Assembly: GCA_033032175.1 (NCBI GenBank)
Contig: CM065325.1
Span: 13,172,930 to 13,236,929, forward strand
DNA from: Saturnia japonica
Lineage: Eukaryota; Arthropoda; Insecta; Lepidoptera; Saturniidae
Length of the DNA: 64,000 nt
Direction: 5' to 3'
Shown piece by piece: positions 1 through 12,900 of the stretch (positions within the stretch are counted from its first letter, which is position 1; each line of letters opens with the position of its first letter). A program made the position numbers and the translations under genes. A model generated the notes under the pieces. It ran no database searches and was not told the origin of the DNA. It saw only the letters and a list, made by a program, of their open reading frames with translations.

Positions 1-373
1 AGCCTTACAGTAGTCGCATATGATGTGTAACATCTAACATAATATAGTTTACACATATAAATTATAATAGTTTATATAAAATCACTCTTTATACACAATA
101 CTGTGTAGGTTAAGCGCACAGCTGATGCGTTCTCCTTCTCTATTTCTCTTTCTCGTCTCACACACGCACACAATTTGGCTGACAGTACCAACTTCTCGCA
201 AAATGGATTGGTACCATCTGACGACCATCTCTATCACCGCGCGTGCTCATTGGCCAAATCAAATAAAGCGGGCTTCCCCGGCTTCCAGTTACATACTTCC
301 GTCCCTTTTTACGAAATCACTCCCACAGATTGCAAGAAAAATATTACCATATCAAAAAAATTTAATATTGTAG

Positions 374-543
374 GTAAGCTGAGCGACTTGCCGCCTCCGC
401 CGCCATCAGAGAACCCTGACTACGTCCAGTGCCCACACTGCGGTCGCCGCTTCAACCAGGGTGCAGCAGAACGGCACATCCCCAAGTGCGCCAGCTACCA
501 GTTCAACAAGCCCAAGGGAAACAAAACCGTCAAACGCCGGTAA
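374..543 (+). CDS. C2HC zinc-finger protein, 3' terminal exon (ZC2HC1-like)
   Basis: Final exon of a gene entering from the left. The reading frame runs from a proline-rich stretch into DYVQCPHCGRRFNQGAAERH followed by IPKC. This is one C2HC zinc finger (Cys-x2-Cys, His, Cys) of the kind in ZC2HC1-family proteins, then a short basic tail ending in KRR and TAA. An acceptor-like TAG sits at 371-373. Starting there, the exon begins with two bases of a split codon. The frame is also open upstream to an ATG at 175, so an alternative first exon (122 codons) cannot be excluded, but those upstream residues resemble no family I know and the region looks intronic. A polyadenylation signal follows at 694-699. 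The exact orthologue and function are unknown; a zinc-binding role is inferred from the motif. Confidence 0.65.
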
Positions 544-943
544 CCATACTAACCGCATATCGAACTGCGGTAACTTGCCACACTTGATCAAATAATTTTA
601 CTAATCGGTCGGTACCTAAACTATAAATCTATCAACGTTTAAAGTATATTTCTAAATCATTTTAATTAATTGTTAGAATAATATTACATTGTTAATAAAA
701 GTGATATATTTCAATTGCGGTAACCGTACAGTATATTGTGACAACTGATTACTAACTGCGGTAACTTTGTAGTGTGGCGGTTGATTCGTTTACATAGTGG
801 TTAACGTTATATAACTTTTGGCTGTCTGAAATCTATAACATTTCTTTATTTAATTACAACTATAGCTCTCTCTCTCTCTCTCTGTCTTACACATTAATAT
901 CGATAGTATTTTTATTAGCTCCTAAACTCTAAGATCTCTAGAA
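544..943. other. 3' flank of zinc-finger gene and upstream region of the micro-ORF pair
   Basis: AT-rich, with no open frame of note. It holds an AATAAA at 694-699 (probable poly(A) signal of the zinc-finger gene). The stretch 'aactgcggtaac' occurs near 563-574 and again near 755-766, with a related 'attgcggtaac' near 714-724. A CT-rich microsatellite lies at about 866-884. Confidence 0.5.
866..884. repeat. (CT)n microsatellite / GAGA-type tract
   Basis: About nine CT units, 60 bases upstream of the first micro-ORF. In insects such tracts can bind GAGA factor in promoters. A promoter role here is inference only. Confidence 0.5.
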
Positions 944-1081
944 ATGTCTGATTCCGGTATCGTCAAAGGTTCATCACGTTCGATTTTTGATTGTTTCATT
1001 CAAATTATATTCACTTACACTCTTTTCTATTTAGTTAAACTTTTCTACGACCAAATCAGTCCTAATGTTCCTAATCACTGA
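944..1081 (+). CDS. Putative 45-aa single-pass membrane micro-protein
   Basis: ATG at 944 in the context gaaATGT, 45 codons, TGA at 1079-1081. The product has a short polar N-terminus (MSDSGIVKGSSRS), one strongly hydrophobic segment at about residues 14-32 (IFDCFIQIIFTYTLFYLVKL) and a polar tail ending SPNVPNH. No family recognised. It lies 126 bases upstream of a second small ORF on the same strand with similar architecture (small polar head, one membrane helix rich in Phe/Tyr/Leu, then an acidic or polar residue and a tail), which suggests paralogous small membrane proteins or two exons of a locus I cannot resolve. There is no homology evidence, so it may be a chance ORF. Confidence 0.35.
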   Translation: MSDSGIVKGSSRSIFDCFIQIIFTYTLFYLVKLFYDQISPNVPNH

Positions 1082-1207
1082 ATCACAGTAAATTTTGTTT
1101 ACAACTGAACGAAACTTTAACAATTGATCTAGATTGTATGAAACTTTTTTAGAAAAACTGCCCCTTAACTGATTGAAAGAATATATTTTAAGGCGAAATT
1201 ATTCAAA

Positions 1208-1441
1208 ATGGAAAATCAATCGACTTCTTTGGACACGATTTTGGCGTCGATTGAAAATAGAAACATGTCGCGTTTGAAGACCAAGTTCACGATAGGTGAT
1301 TTTTTGTTGAGAATGTGTTTGGCCACTGTTCTGTACTACGCGATATGGTCGGTCATAGCTTTCGTGCACGATTATGCGTGCTATTACAGCATAATCGGTC
1401 GCGAAAACCCCGAGGTGTTGAATAGGAGGCGTCGATCCTGA
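1208..1441 (+). CDS. Putative 77-aa single-pass membrane protein
   Basis: ATG at 1208 in a good insect context (aaaATGG), 77 codons, TGA. The N-terminal 30 residues are polar and basic, then one predicted membrane helix at about residues 32-53 (FLLRMCLATVLYYAIWSVIA), a short loop with HDYACYY, and a basic C-terminus ending RRRRS that could act as a positive-inside or retention signal. A poly(A) signal AATAAA follows at 1707-1712. No family recognised. The helix pattern (F/D before the helix, aromatic-rich core, charged residue after) resembles the 45-aa ORF just upstream. Its isolation in non-repetitive DNA, Kozak context and clean membrane segment argue for a real gene, but only expression data could confirm it. 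Confidence 0.42.
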   Translation: MENQSTSLDTILASIENRNMSRLKTKFTIGDFLLRMCLATVLYYAIWSVIAFVHDYACYYSIIGRENPEVLNRRRRS

Positions 1442-3660
1442 CCATCTCTAAACAGAACTGTAGGTCCATGGAATTGTTTATGAGGTACTGCAAGTTACAA
1501 TACTATTGTTAGCTTTGTGAAAATTAATTTCAAATAGCGATTTTACAACGCCTTGGTATTGGTAAAAAATTTGCAAAAATATGATTTGAGACTAACAACG
1601 TAACTACATTTTTTTAATTCACTTTTCTCGAATCTATTGATTTTGAGGTCATGTATTCCCTGTACACATAACCTCAGATTCTTTTTGATGACTCTGGACG
1701 GTCAGCAATAAATACTGTTCAATTTGATAAGTAAAAGACAATTTTTAAAACTGTATTTATTACTAGTATGTACACAGATTATTTCTAAAGAAGATTTGAT
1801 AAATACTTCTATATACCTATTAATAATAGATATGTTAAATAGCTGAAATTGATCATAAATTCTCCAATATATAGTTTAAGTATATTGTAAACTTTGATTC
1901 GAGATCCCGCGGCCGCCTATTATAACTTTTACATTATTTTCCGCATACGAATCCCAGTGAACACCTTAATAAAGAGTTTAACTCATTTGTTGCGCGCGGC
2001 CCCTATGTGTGCGTAAAGCGTGTATAGTACAGTGATTACGTGTGTTTGTCAAGAGGTACAGTCAAGTACACAAGAGAATTGTATTAGCTATTTTACTTAC
2101 GTTATGTCGAAATTTTTTGCATCTTACAAAATTTTCCATTAATTTAATTATTTCCGCCACGTTCTATTCAATGTTACGTAAAGAAACATATATTTTTAAA
2201 TTCCTTAAATACTTTCTCTAGACTAGGATGATATGGTGATAGACGAACAATTTATATACACTATTACAGAGTATTTTTTATGTTTATACCCCATTGCTGA
2301 ATCTTTTCTACTTACAATTTAGCTATTTAATATTTTGATAATTGTGATAATACGCATTATAAAGCACAACTACTGGTTAGGTAAAACATTTTGTCCGTAA
2401 CGAACCAAACATTTTTATTACCAACTGTACCCGTAGAACGAAGTGATGAAATACGTGTTGATTGGAAGACGTCCGGCGTGGCTACGTCATACTATAGTAA
2501 TCATAGGGCCGAGCGCAAAGATGAGTTGAATGAAGTCTCTCTCTATACCTTTAGTTTGACATTAAATTTATCATATTTACATGAATTTTGCAGATTTGAT
2601 ATACAGGTGACGTCAAATACAGGTCGTGTTCGTTCACTGGGAATAAATTCGAACTAGTTTATAGAATATGATAACCACACCGCATTTACGTCATTTGATA
2701 TTTGTACAAATAAACGAGGAATGCTTTTTATTAATGTTAACTATGCAGTGCGTCTTACTCGAATTTTAAAATGTATTTTATCTTTTATAAATTGTTGTTT
2801 TATTTCAACATCTCTCATTATTTTCCTTTTATTCTTAGAGAGTGCAAATGCGGAAACAGAAGTTCTTTAAGGAGGAGAAAGTATTTTCTGTGATTTGTCT
2901 CATTGGAAAATTATATAATCCATTCTCCCCTCTCTATTCATCGTTTCTGAGGGGGAGCTTTTCTTAAACTTGGATGGGTATTATAGTCGGTACAAGTTCG
3001 TGCGCGACCGTTCTATGCTTCCGACTGATATTGGCGGGGACGAGTAATGTAGCGAGGAAGAGAAACGCGTGCAATTGCGTGACGTAGCCGCGCAAGTCAC
3101 AGTACACTGAAGTAAACAATATCACGCCTTCATACAAACGACCGAATCGAAATGTAGGTGAAGTTTTCAGTACATAATAGTCGCGTTTACGCAATTTATA
3201 ACTAACGACGAAACAGGAGTTTTTGGCTAGATCTTATAAACCCCGCCAAAAACTCTACCATCTTGTTAGACGCCACTTTGAATAAAATACCTACTACTAA
3301 GAAGGCTTGAAAACATTAACGCTCTAAGTGCTCTTTGCGGTGTAAAAACAAAAAGAAGAACGAAATATTATATTACTTCTTAGAATTTAAAATTGTTTTA
3401 CATTTTTTAATACTAAGCAAAAAATGTAATGTAAGTAGGTAACCCAAGAAATACAGTCGGAGGGCAGCCCTAGTGCGTTTTTATCTACCGAGCGGCTGCA
3501 GGTAATTATTTCAAGAATACTTACGAGACAACATACTGTTTACTTTAGTATACTGTACTATACTGTAGTGACGTAATGTCGTTCTACCTCGCCCCCGCCA
3601 ACGTCTCTCGCATGGGACGGTCGAGCATAAACTTGTTCGACTATAACTATTAAAACAAAG
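1442..3660. other. Intergenic region
   Basis: Mostly AT-rich with no recognisable gene. A poly(A) signal for the upstream ORF is at 1707-1712. An 88-codon open frame at 2391-2657 has no recognisable domain and is probably repeat-derived. At 3231-3275 there is a short copy of an 'accatcttgtta' repeat also seen near 45285 and 60309. Short palindromic 'tatactgta' units occur near 3550-3570. Confidence 0.4.
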
Positions 3661-3684
3661 TAACGTGTTATGGATGCTACAAAC

Positions 3685-3690
3685 TTTATT
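3685..3690 (-). terminator. Poly(A) signal of the CD98 heavy chain gene
   Basis: AATAAA on the minus strand about 120 bases after the stop codon. A nearer copy at about 3793-3798 is only 14 bases past the stop and could also be used. Confidence 0.5.
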
Positions 3691-3811
3691 TAACATTGCA
3701 TAATCGGTACAAAATAAAAAAATGCAAAGAAACTAAGCTCCTCGTATGAGAGAGCGACACGACGCTATTAGACAGCTACAATTCCTCTATATATTTATTC
3801 ATATGTTCAAG

Positions 3812-3911
3812 TTATTTTTCCACCTCTATCTTGGGCACGTATGACAGCACGACCGTCGACTTCGGCGGCACGAGCACGTTGTCCGCATGCTCGGCGTAGT
3901 TGTTCGTGTAA
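3812..3911 (-). CDS. CD98 heavy chain exon 12 (stop codon)
   Basis: Residues 580-612: YTNNYAEHADNVLVPPKSTV, VLSYVPKIEVEK, TAA. Acceptor 'tatttcag'. This terminal strand corresponds to the human '.L.L.PHEGLLLRFPY' end. Confidence 0.9.
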
Positions 3912-6900
3912 CTGAAATAAAACGAACATAATAAAGGCATCCCCAATATATTTAATATAATTAAAAATAGGGAAAATAGCACAATTTATAAGTACTTAAA
4001 ATAACGTCTAAACGAATATACATTTTTAAATTGTCGCGCAAACGATACCATAGAGCGCGTGACGTCATACGTAGAATCTATACTAAGTTATCACAAAAAA
4101 TTATAAAGAAACAACAGCTGTCAGTCAGCTCAACGCATCAATCGAGTAACGTTCCCCTATATACATTATGACTATAATGCGCTGTTATTGGTGTTTCGTT
4201 TGACTTGAAATACAAGCACACAATATTCGATCTTATTTATTAACTGAAAAACCGGCAAGCGAATATATCAGGATCGGCGATTATTTATTAGCCAAAATTT
4301 AAAAGTTTGAAAAGCTTACGAAGCATCGCAAGCGGGAGAGCCGCACGTGTTGTTAGCAGCGACATTACCGTCTTTACTAAACGTTTTATTGTTTCGCGAA
4401 TATTTATGTATAGCATATTCATTATTAATTTTGAAATTAAATACTACATAACTTCATCGTTTATTTTATTTATTACCTAAACCTTCGATATCCATATCGC
4501 TATCGTCGATAATTCGATTAATAATGGATATCGGTATCGTATTGGCAAAATTATGATCGTTACATCTCCAATTATAATATCTACAACGTCCAAATTGGAA
4601 ACTAAAAGAGAAACTTTTTAGTATGATGAGTTCCTTGTACGAAAAATCCAGAAAGTTTTATGGCAACACCGGCACCAATATTACATGATATTTACGTACG
4701 TTTTTTTAAATCGCAGAAAAGGTTTAGCGTTATGGCAACAATCTCACCTGATGTTCAGTGACGATGTGGCCCAAGTCGCCCACAAGCTAAGCCTAGTGAA
4801 GAAACTGGCTCTTAAGTACGGAGCTGTCGGAAATCACGATAGGTGTTTGGCGACAGATTTTCAACTTGAGGATGGCAGCTAGGTGGTCATTAGAAATACC
4901 CTACCACCATGCAAGGTTTCATCAGGATGTTTTCCTTCACCGAAAGCTCCGGGTCCATTGCAGGGATTCGAACTCACGACCATCGACGCGGTGTACGATT
5001 ACGATTCTTCTAAGCCATCATAGTAAGTTTATGAATGAAAATAAAAACCACGATATTATGGTGGATCGAAATCTCGTCAAAAATCGAAACAAATGGTCGC
5101 TGTATATGTGTTACTAGATTTATTTGTAATTTTCAAAGTCCATTTACGGTGGTATACTTGTGGGATACTTTTTAAATCATAAATGTCAATGTCACAGCAC
5201 AGACTACATAGCGAATTTCATTCGTATAAGATCCGACAAAAATTGCTTAAAGTCAGTCCTATGATGACACGACATGGCCGACAGCGTTTTTAGAGTTAAA
5301 AAAAAAACGATTTTTAATATCTGCAATCGATAAATATAGGTTTCTTAAGTCAAATACTACAGAACATAATTATATATTGCGCCATTTAAGAGTCTTAAGT
5401 AATCTATTGCGCGATGAGTTTGCGACACGCAGCTGTGGAATACAATACGGACAGGGGGAGAGGGATTTGATACGAAATAGTTACTAACTTGGTATAATGT
5501 TTGACGGCACTGGATACGTGGTGCACGGTCAGCATGCTCGGCAGAGACGGCAGCGCTGTGAGGTTCGCACGCTGTTCCTCCAGCCCGGGGTTGTACACCC
5601 CCACGTAGCCCGTGTGACCAGCTTTCCACCTGAACGTTAACAACACACAAAATACATCCACTTGGGTCATTCTAGAAAAAATAAACACACTCTCCCGAAC
5701 AGAAGCGAAATGGCCAGGTGACAATAGATCCCTTAAAAAATTAATTAATAAATTCATTCCAAGAAAAGGAACACCCATTGCTAAGCTTATTCTGACCGTT
5801 CTACTTTAAAGGGTTTTAGTATCATTTGAAACGTAATATGTGACACAAAATGTGTTATTTTGGTGGACTTCGTTACAAATAATAAACATAAAAAGTAAAA
5901 AAATTATTATACGTCGTTATAAAAAAAGAAAAGTATCTTAGAGAAACAAAAATACCATATTTAGAAAAAGAAATGCAATGAGTGTACTATAAATATGTGC
6001 TTTACAAGTTATTATTTTTTGAATGTGCATATCTTTACCAAAATAAAACAAGAGGTTTAGCAACAAAACTTCACACTGTAGACCTTTGTTACAATGTGTG
6101 GTAGCATTGTAAGAAATTCATTCTCACCATACTTTCATAAGAAATTCACTGTCGTCATATTATTATAACTCACCAAAAAAGTGAAAAGTAGAAAAACTTC
6201 AAAAGTTAAGTAAAGGTAAACAAAGTACACTCCTGCAGCATTTAAAAAAATAACGAGTGCTACTATCTTCAGCACAATAAAATAAGTAACAACTTTATGT
6301 TACTTGTTTGCATCATAAGAAATTCACTCGCATCATATTTTCACAGCTCGTCAAAACAAAATAGGGTGAAAGTTATTATAGCGATAATGTACTAACCTTG
6401 CGCAAGCTATGAGCTTATCCGTGGTGGAGTTGACGGCCGGTACCTCGCTCACTTTGTACTGACCGTGGGCTATGGTCGCATCGTCTCTCAGCGGTATGAG
6501 ATGTTTCAACGACTCGCTCTGTAAACACATTTCATATTATTAACATAGTACAGCGTGCATAGACACTGCACTGGTTATTTTTCTACCTGTAGTACCGCCG
6601 TAAAGGGCGCATGTGACTGAAAACACAAACCGGAGAAGAAAAAAAGATCTGAAATCTTTAAAAACACTTGTGCTCCTCTTAGACTAAATTTAAATCGAGA
6701 ACGAGAGGCTCGTAAATATATGTACTTGATATTGCAAAAATTGGTACTGCAAACACTGCGACTGAACAGATAACAATTACTATATTTCGCATCTGATTTG
6801 ATGAATCTTTAAAAGTGATAGACACCGCACGTCATTTGTAATTACGTTTATGTGATTCGATGATTTGTAGCTCTTTCATGTTAACTTCAACACTCATAGT

Positions 6901-9900
6901 AAAATAAATAAAAAGTAAATATCATCCCTATAGTAAAAAAATATATAAAATTAATGATTTTAGAATCTGAGAAAGTCATTATTTATCCTCCAACGAAAAT
7001 AGAAAAGAAAATAAAATGTTTTCTTGGTAAATTAATTTTTAAGGTTTCCTGGTAAAATCGACGACACATTATAATTTATCCTTTAGCTAAAATCTCACCT
7101 GATACTAAGTGACGATGTAGCCCAAGATGGTAACACGCTAAGCCAAGTGGATAGACTGGCTCTCAAGTGCAGCTGCCGGAACACACCTATTGGTTTTTGA
7201 TTCCGAACTTGACGGTGGTATCTAGCCAAGCGGGCATTAATAAATACCCTAACAACATGGTATGGTTTCATCACGATGTTTTCCTTCACCAAAAGCTCAG
7301 GCTCATTGCATGGTTTCGAACTGATGTCGATCAACGCGATGTACGTACGTACATATATCAACACGAAACTGTACCATCATTTCAAAAAGCTATAATAAAA
7401 TAAAAGGTCTTACGGGCAGAGTTTCATTGTCATCGTTGTTAATCTGCTCCATGGTGAAGACGGGCGCTGCCGGCAACAACAGGGAAAATATTGCCACCTC
7501 TTCATCACCTGCTTCTGCCTTCAGCTACAATAAAAACAAAACGGAATATTAATTACTAACTGTGCTCGCGGTTTCGCTCCCGTGGGAACAGAACAACACG
7601 CAACTGTTCAAAAAATAATAGTTTCTTAAAACTTAATAACTTTCTATTGAATGAAGATATCGTGATATATTTTTAGAACCATGTATCTAAGGAGTAAAAC
7701 AAATATATATATATAGAATGCAGATGTGAAACATTTTAGTGAATTTCCAAACTAATTAATAATAATTAAAAAAAAATTGTGTGCAATTCACACGTGGTAG
7801 AAGTGAAACCTTAACATCAATGTTTTTTTTAATTCAGAAAATGATCAAATACACACTAATTTAAAGTTCATGAAAATGTACATACAAGTACTCACAATAT
7901 CATTTTCAATTAATGCACATTTGAAATATCCATGGTAACCTAACACTATATCAATCAGTAATAGAATGTCATAAGTGTTGTCTAAAAAGTTTTTGTTTCG
8001 TGCCTTTTTGGTGAGGTAATAAAATTAATTATTGCGTGGCAACAAACCTCTTTTGTACTATTTTACCATTGCCTTAAACTATCCTATGTCATTTTCTCCC
8101 ACGTTAAATCTTATGAATTTATGTGTCTGTCTCTTTTTACTGTCGCTTTCGCTTTTTCGTTTCATTCTTTTTTTTTTTTTTTGTTTAATCGACTTTCGAA
8201 TCACAATGCTAAAAAAGTTTTCACTTCAAAAACCAATAAAAAATATAAAATGAAATAATAAAGTCTAGTATGCGCACGGACACACTCAAGGGAAACGAGA
8301 GCGGCGGCGAAGAAGGGGCGTGAGGGAATGAGCAAGCGTCATGCCGTTTGCCGTCACGGCATACGGTTCGACTATACTCCCAGGGTGCGCCAATAGATGT
8401 TTCACATAAAAATTTGATTAGAATCTATCGAGCAGTTTTTTCGTGACGTGCGCGCATCTGTAAACCTCAATCATTTTATTTATATAGATTAATAATCCAT
8501 GGGTAAGTGAAAGTTTTGTTTATTTATATCATGTTCCAACCTGTATAGCGGGCCAGGAACCGAGCAGAGCGGTGAGCTTCTTCACAGCGATGTCGGCGTC
8601 CTGATTGAATAAAACCGGCGTGGCGGGCAGCGGTCGTAACACCGACACGTTCTGCTTTGTGTCGAGCAATCTCGGCAGACTGGTCTCCTCCGTCAGTGTG
8701 AACACCGCCTCTCCTAATCAATCAAAATCATTAGGGATGTAACGATAACGATATCGACATGATATATCGGTATCATCACCAATTATTTATCAATCGATAT
8801 CTAACAATTTGAAAGCTTACGAAGCAACAATATTGCCCTTTTCATCGCAGGCGGGAGAGCTGTACGTGTTGTTAGCGGCGACATTGCCGCCTTTACTAAG
8901 CGTTGTATTGATTGGCGCCTATTTATTATTCATTTTGAAATTCAATATCAAATATCTACTTAACATTAAAAAAAAGATTATCATAGTGGCAACATACAAT
9001 CACCCAAAAAACGTTAAAAACTTGTAGGAGCTTACATACTCCTTATTTATTATATTTATTACTAAACTTTCAATATCGGTTTCGGTATACCGATCATGCA
9101 CTACAATAATCGGTATCGTATCGGCAAAATAATGTATCGATATTTCGTTACATACCTAAAAAATCGTATTAATTATTTTTTACATAATTACGGCCCTGAG
9201 GCAACATAAAACACTATAGACTGACCGCCGTAAACGGGGCTCTTCTCAAGGTATGCGGGACGCGGAAGAGAAACAAAACCGACCAATAAGCCATACCGAT
9301 GCACGTTGCACTTTAAAAAAACTATAAAGTCAATCAAAAGTAATGCGATCTGAGTAATTATATTGTCATTATCCTGTACCTATATTGACAATATACCTAC
9401 AGTTAGTATTATTCAGTTTTAATTTTCATGAAAATCGGGCCCGAGACTCCTTTGAGTATTATTCGCTATTACTCGTAGTTTAGGAATTGGCCATCCACAC
9501 CCACTTGAAAGATTAACCCTGTATACTACTAAATTCAAAGAAGTTTTACTTTATACCGCGTTTAAAGATTACACATAGAATTATTTTTAAATATAGTAGA
9601 TTTTTGTTTACCATTTTTAATAAGGTCAACAATTTAATGTAAATTAAATATTCTATGCCATAAAAAACACCAGTTCTGTCCCAGTTTAGGTCAGTAAGTT
9701 AAGTTATCTTTTTATATAACTATGTAAATATTTTATTTATACCTTTTTCTTTCTGTACTTCATTATCCTATTGTATTCTACAATTACATGGCGAGCCTAC
9801 TTGCATTTTAGGTAGTAAGGGCGGCGTAATAAAAAAAACTGTGGGGACCTCTGCTGTAAATAATGGTTACAGTTAATGCATATTATACTCGTGTTATATT

Positions 9901-12900
9901 TAGTGGTCCCACAGAGAGGGAGTCACTTCCAGACACCACTAACCATTCACAGAGTGATTTCACTCTATAATAACCTTTTGACAGTAAACGCTGCTTGACA
10001 CACGATCCTTGAGTAATTGTCCAGCCTACCAACTATCCTGAGACCCCCCGGTGGTCGCAAGTCGCAACCCACATGTTGAAAATCACTGGCATAGTATATT
10101 ACAACGTTACATACTTGGGTCGGCCGCGCCGATATTAGCGTCGAACGTTTCAGAAAAGTGGCTAAGCAGGGAAGCGAGTTCGGGCTGGTCGGTAGTGCGT
10201 TTGTGTTGCCAGAACGCGTAGCTGGTGTGGTCCGCACCGAGAGCACTACCGCGACCCGAATCAGGCTCCTCGTCCTTCATCGAAGGGTCCACTAACAGGT
10301 TCCGGGCTTTGTTCAATCTGTTACAACAAAACTAAATTATTAAAATACCCGACTGAAACAAGAATGCTTGACAAAAAAAAACTATTTTTGTTTTTTATCT
10401 GATTCCCAGACGTCGTACTTAAATATTACATAGCCTATGTCACTGCCACAATTAATACGAATCTAACGACACCTCGTATGCTAAAATCCATTAAGCCGTT
10501 TAGGATACATAGCGTAACAAAGAAATATACAAACATACATACTCCCAAAAAAACAAACCCTCCTTTTACGCAGTCGGGTAATAAATGAATAACAATGTGT
10601 AGCAAAAATTCTTCGGAAACTACCTCCCGGAATAACACAAAAGGGCTCAGTAATTTTACACACGAATGGACCAGGATATTACCGAATTCCGTAATCGTAA
10701 CCGAAACTATCGGATATTACAAACAAAAAATATCCACTGTATCTCATATAAATGTTTCAAGTAGCGTCGGATAGAAACGGAGTCGAATGAGACATTGTCG
10801 AATTTGAATTTTTTTGTTCAAATTTAAGTAATAATTTAAAAAGTTAATATTCATCACATACAAATGTTCAAATACTAACTGTTTTCCTTCTAAATACAAC
10901 TCCTCGAAAAATGTAATAACCATAACTGAAGTTATCCGAAACCGATTAAATACTCTTAAGATATCCGAAACTGCATATCCGTAACATTTAGTAAAATTTA
11001 CATGTTAGTCAATTAATCTTTCCAGTGTCGATATCAAGGATTATGGCTTAGAAACTTAATAGAATAAGAACGAGAGAGAAAGGAACTCGCCATTAAAGTA
11101 AAATTTCGATCATGCGACATAAGGGTAAATCGATCTCAAGCGCATCTGCCGGAACACAAATATAGGTGTGCCTGGCGAAAGGTTTTCAACTTGAAAAAAC
11201 TACTGAATAGATTTATTTTTTTGTTTTACTCCTTAGACACTTGGTCCTAAACTAAAGGAAAAATTATTACAATATCTTCATTCAATGAATAGTTAAGAAG
11301 GTTTAAAAGAAGGTAAGATTTTCGGCGATGTGCACAAAAAAATAGTAAATTTCTAAATAGACTAATGCGAACGAAGTCGCGAGCGATTGCTAGGGTTAAA
11401 TAGACCTGATAATAAGACTATATAATATGTTGACAATACCTGACGCCGTTAGCACCGGCCTTCATCCAAGCCTCGATGACCTTGTCGAATTGAGCCTGGA
11501 CGTCAGCGTTCCTGAAGTTAAGGTCAGCCTGCCCGTCACCATATCGAGTCAGGTAGAAATCACCACGAGTCTCGCTGAATTTCCACGCAGTGGTATTCAA
11601 AGTTGTTAGCTATAAGACAATTTAATCCTTACTATAGTAATGTCTGTCTATAAAAACAAGACAATTTTGAACAAATAAGGAACCAACTTCAAAGATTTTG
11701 AAGAGTTCACTAGTGTATCTTCGAAGTTGAAGGTCCTATGAGAATGAAATTAAAATGGAATCACCCTTTGGGTGTCCCCTATCCAAAAATAAAAGAATCA
11801 TCCAAATCGGTTCATAAACAAAGAAGTTATGGCTGAACCATCCATTAAAAAAAAACATTCGAATTGACTTCTTGAATCCTTAATTGAAGTTGATTAAACA
11901 AAATATAACAGAGGTATGCCGTTGTGCGCGCAAAACGTAAAGATTACTGAATAGAATTTGATTAAAAAAAATTGTCTTCCCCTATTATACTGGGTCAATA
12001 AAAATTCACAATATCTTCATAAACAGTAATTCTGTAATACACGAAAGTGAAGCCGCGGGCACATCTACTTATTATAAATGCGAAAGTGACTTGTTTTGTT
12101 TGTTATTTAATAACGATAAAATGGCTAAACGGATTTAGATGAAATTTGTCACACAGCTTTCCCGGATTAAGACAAAGGGTAGTTTTTATCTTTTTATCCC
12201 GGTAAAGACCCAATTCTGAAGTTCACGTAAAGAAGTTGCGGACACAGCTAGTAAACCGATTTTAATTTTTTAAATTTTGTGAAATATTTACAACTGATGT
12301 ACTTTATGTGCACTAATAAATATTGTATTATAAACTAGCTAAAATATGTAAAATTTTAAATTTATTCTTGTATTGTTTATAATTTGTAATGTGTGCCTAT
12401 ATACTATAAATAAATAAATGATGGGAGTACGTTTTTACACATTGTAATAAAGTCTACACTAATTTTTCAAATTATAATATAGCCTATGTTACTCGCTGAT
12501 ACTGTTTATATGAGCATTATATTGGTGAAAGAATTTTTTAAATAGGTCCTGTAGTTTTTGAGTTTATCCATTACAAACATAAAACCAAATCTTTCCTCTT
12601 TGTAATATTGGTATAAATTAAAAACATCCACTCACCCAGTTGTTGGGCGGTTGAAGATTTGAATTATCATCATATTTCTTAGTGCTGTTCCATATGAAGT
12701 AGTCGGTGTAGGGCTCTGTGCGATTCTCGCTTTTAAGGAACCAAGAACTGCTCACTGGCATGAAGTTAGGTTTTAGCTCGACGATCACCCTGTATAAAGA
12801 AAATATATATACAATATGTATTAAAAACCCCGTCGCATCCGATTAGTGTATACATTACCCCAATGAAATTACCAAAAAAAATATATCAAAATTTGATTTA

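Noticed and set aside
2391..2657. 88-codon ORF on +
   Set aside because: No recognisable domain, starts from a non-ATG codon, and no codon or context support.
4950..5022. Possible tRNA gene (B-box GTTCGAATCCCTG)
   Set aside because: No complete cloverleaf; it is the head of a repeated SINE seen at several sites.
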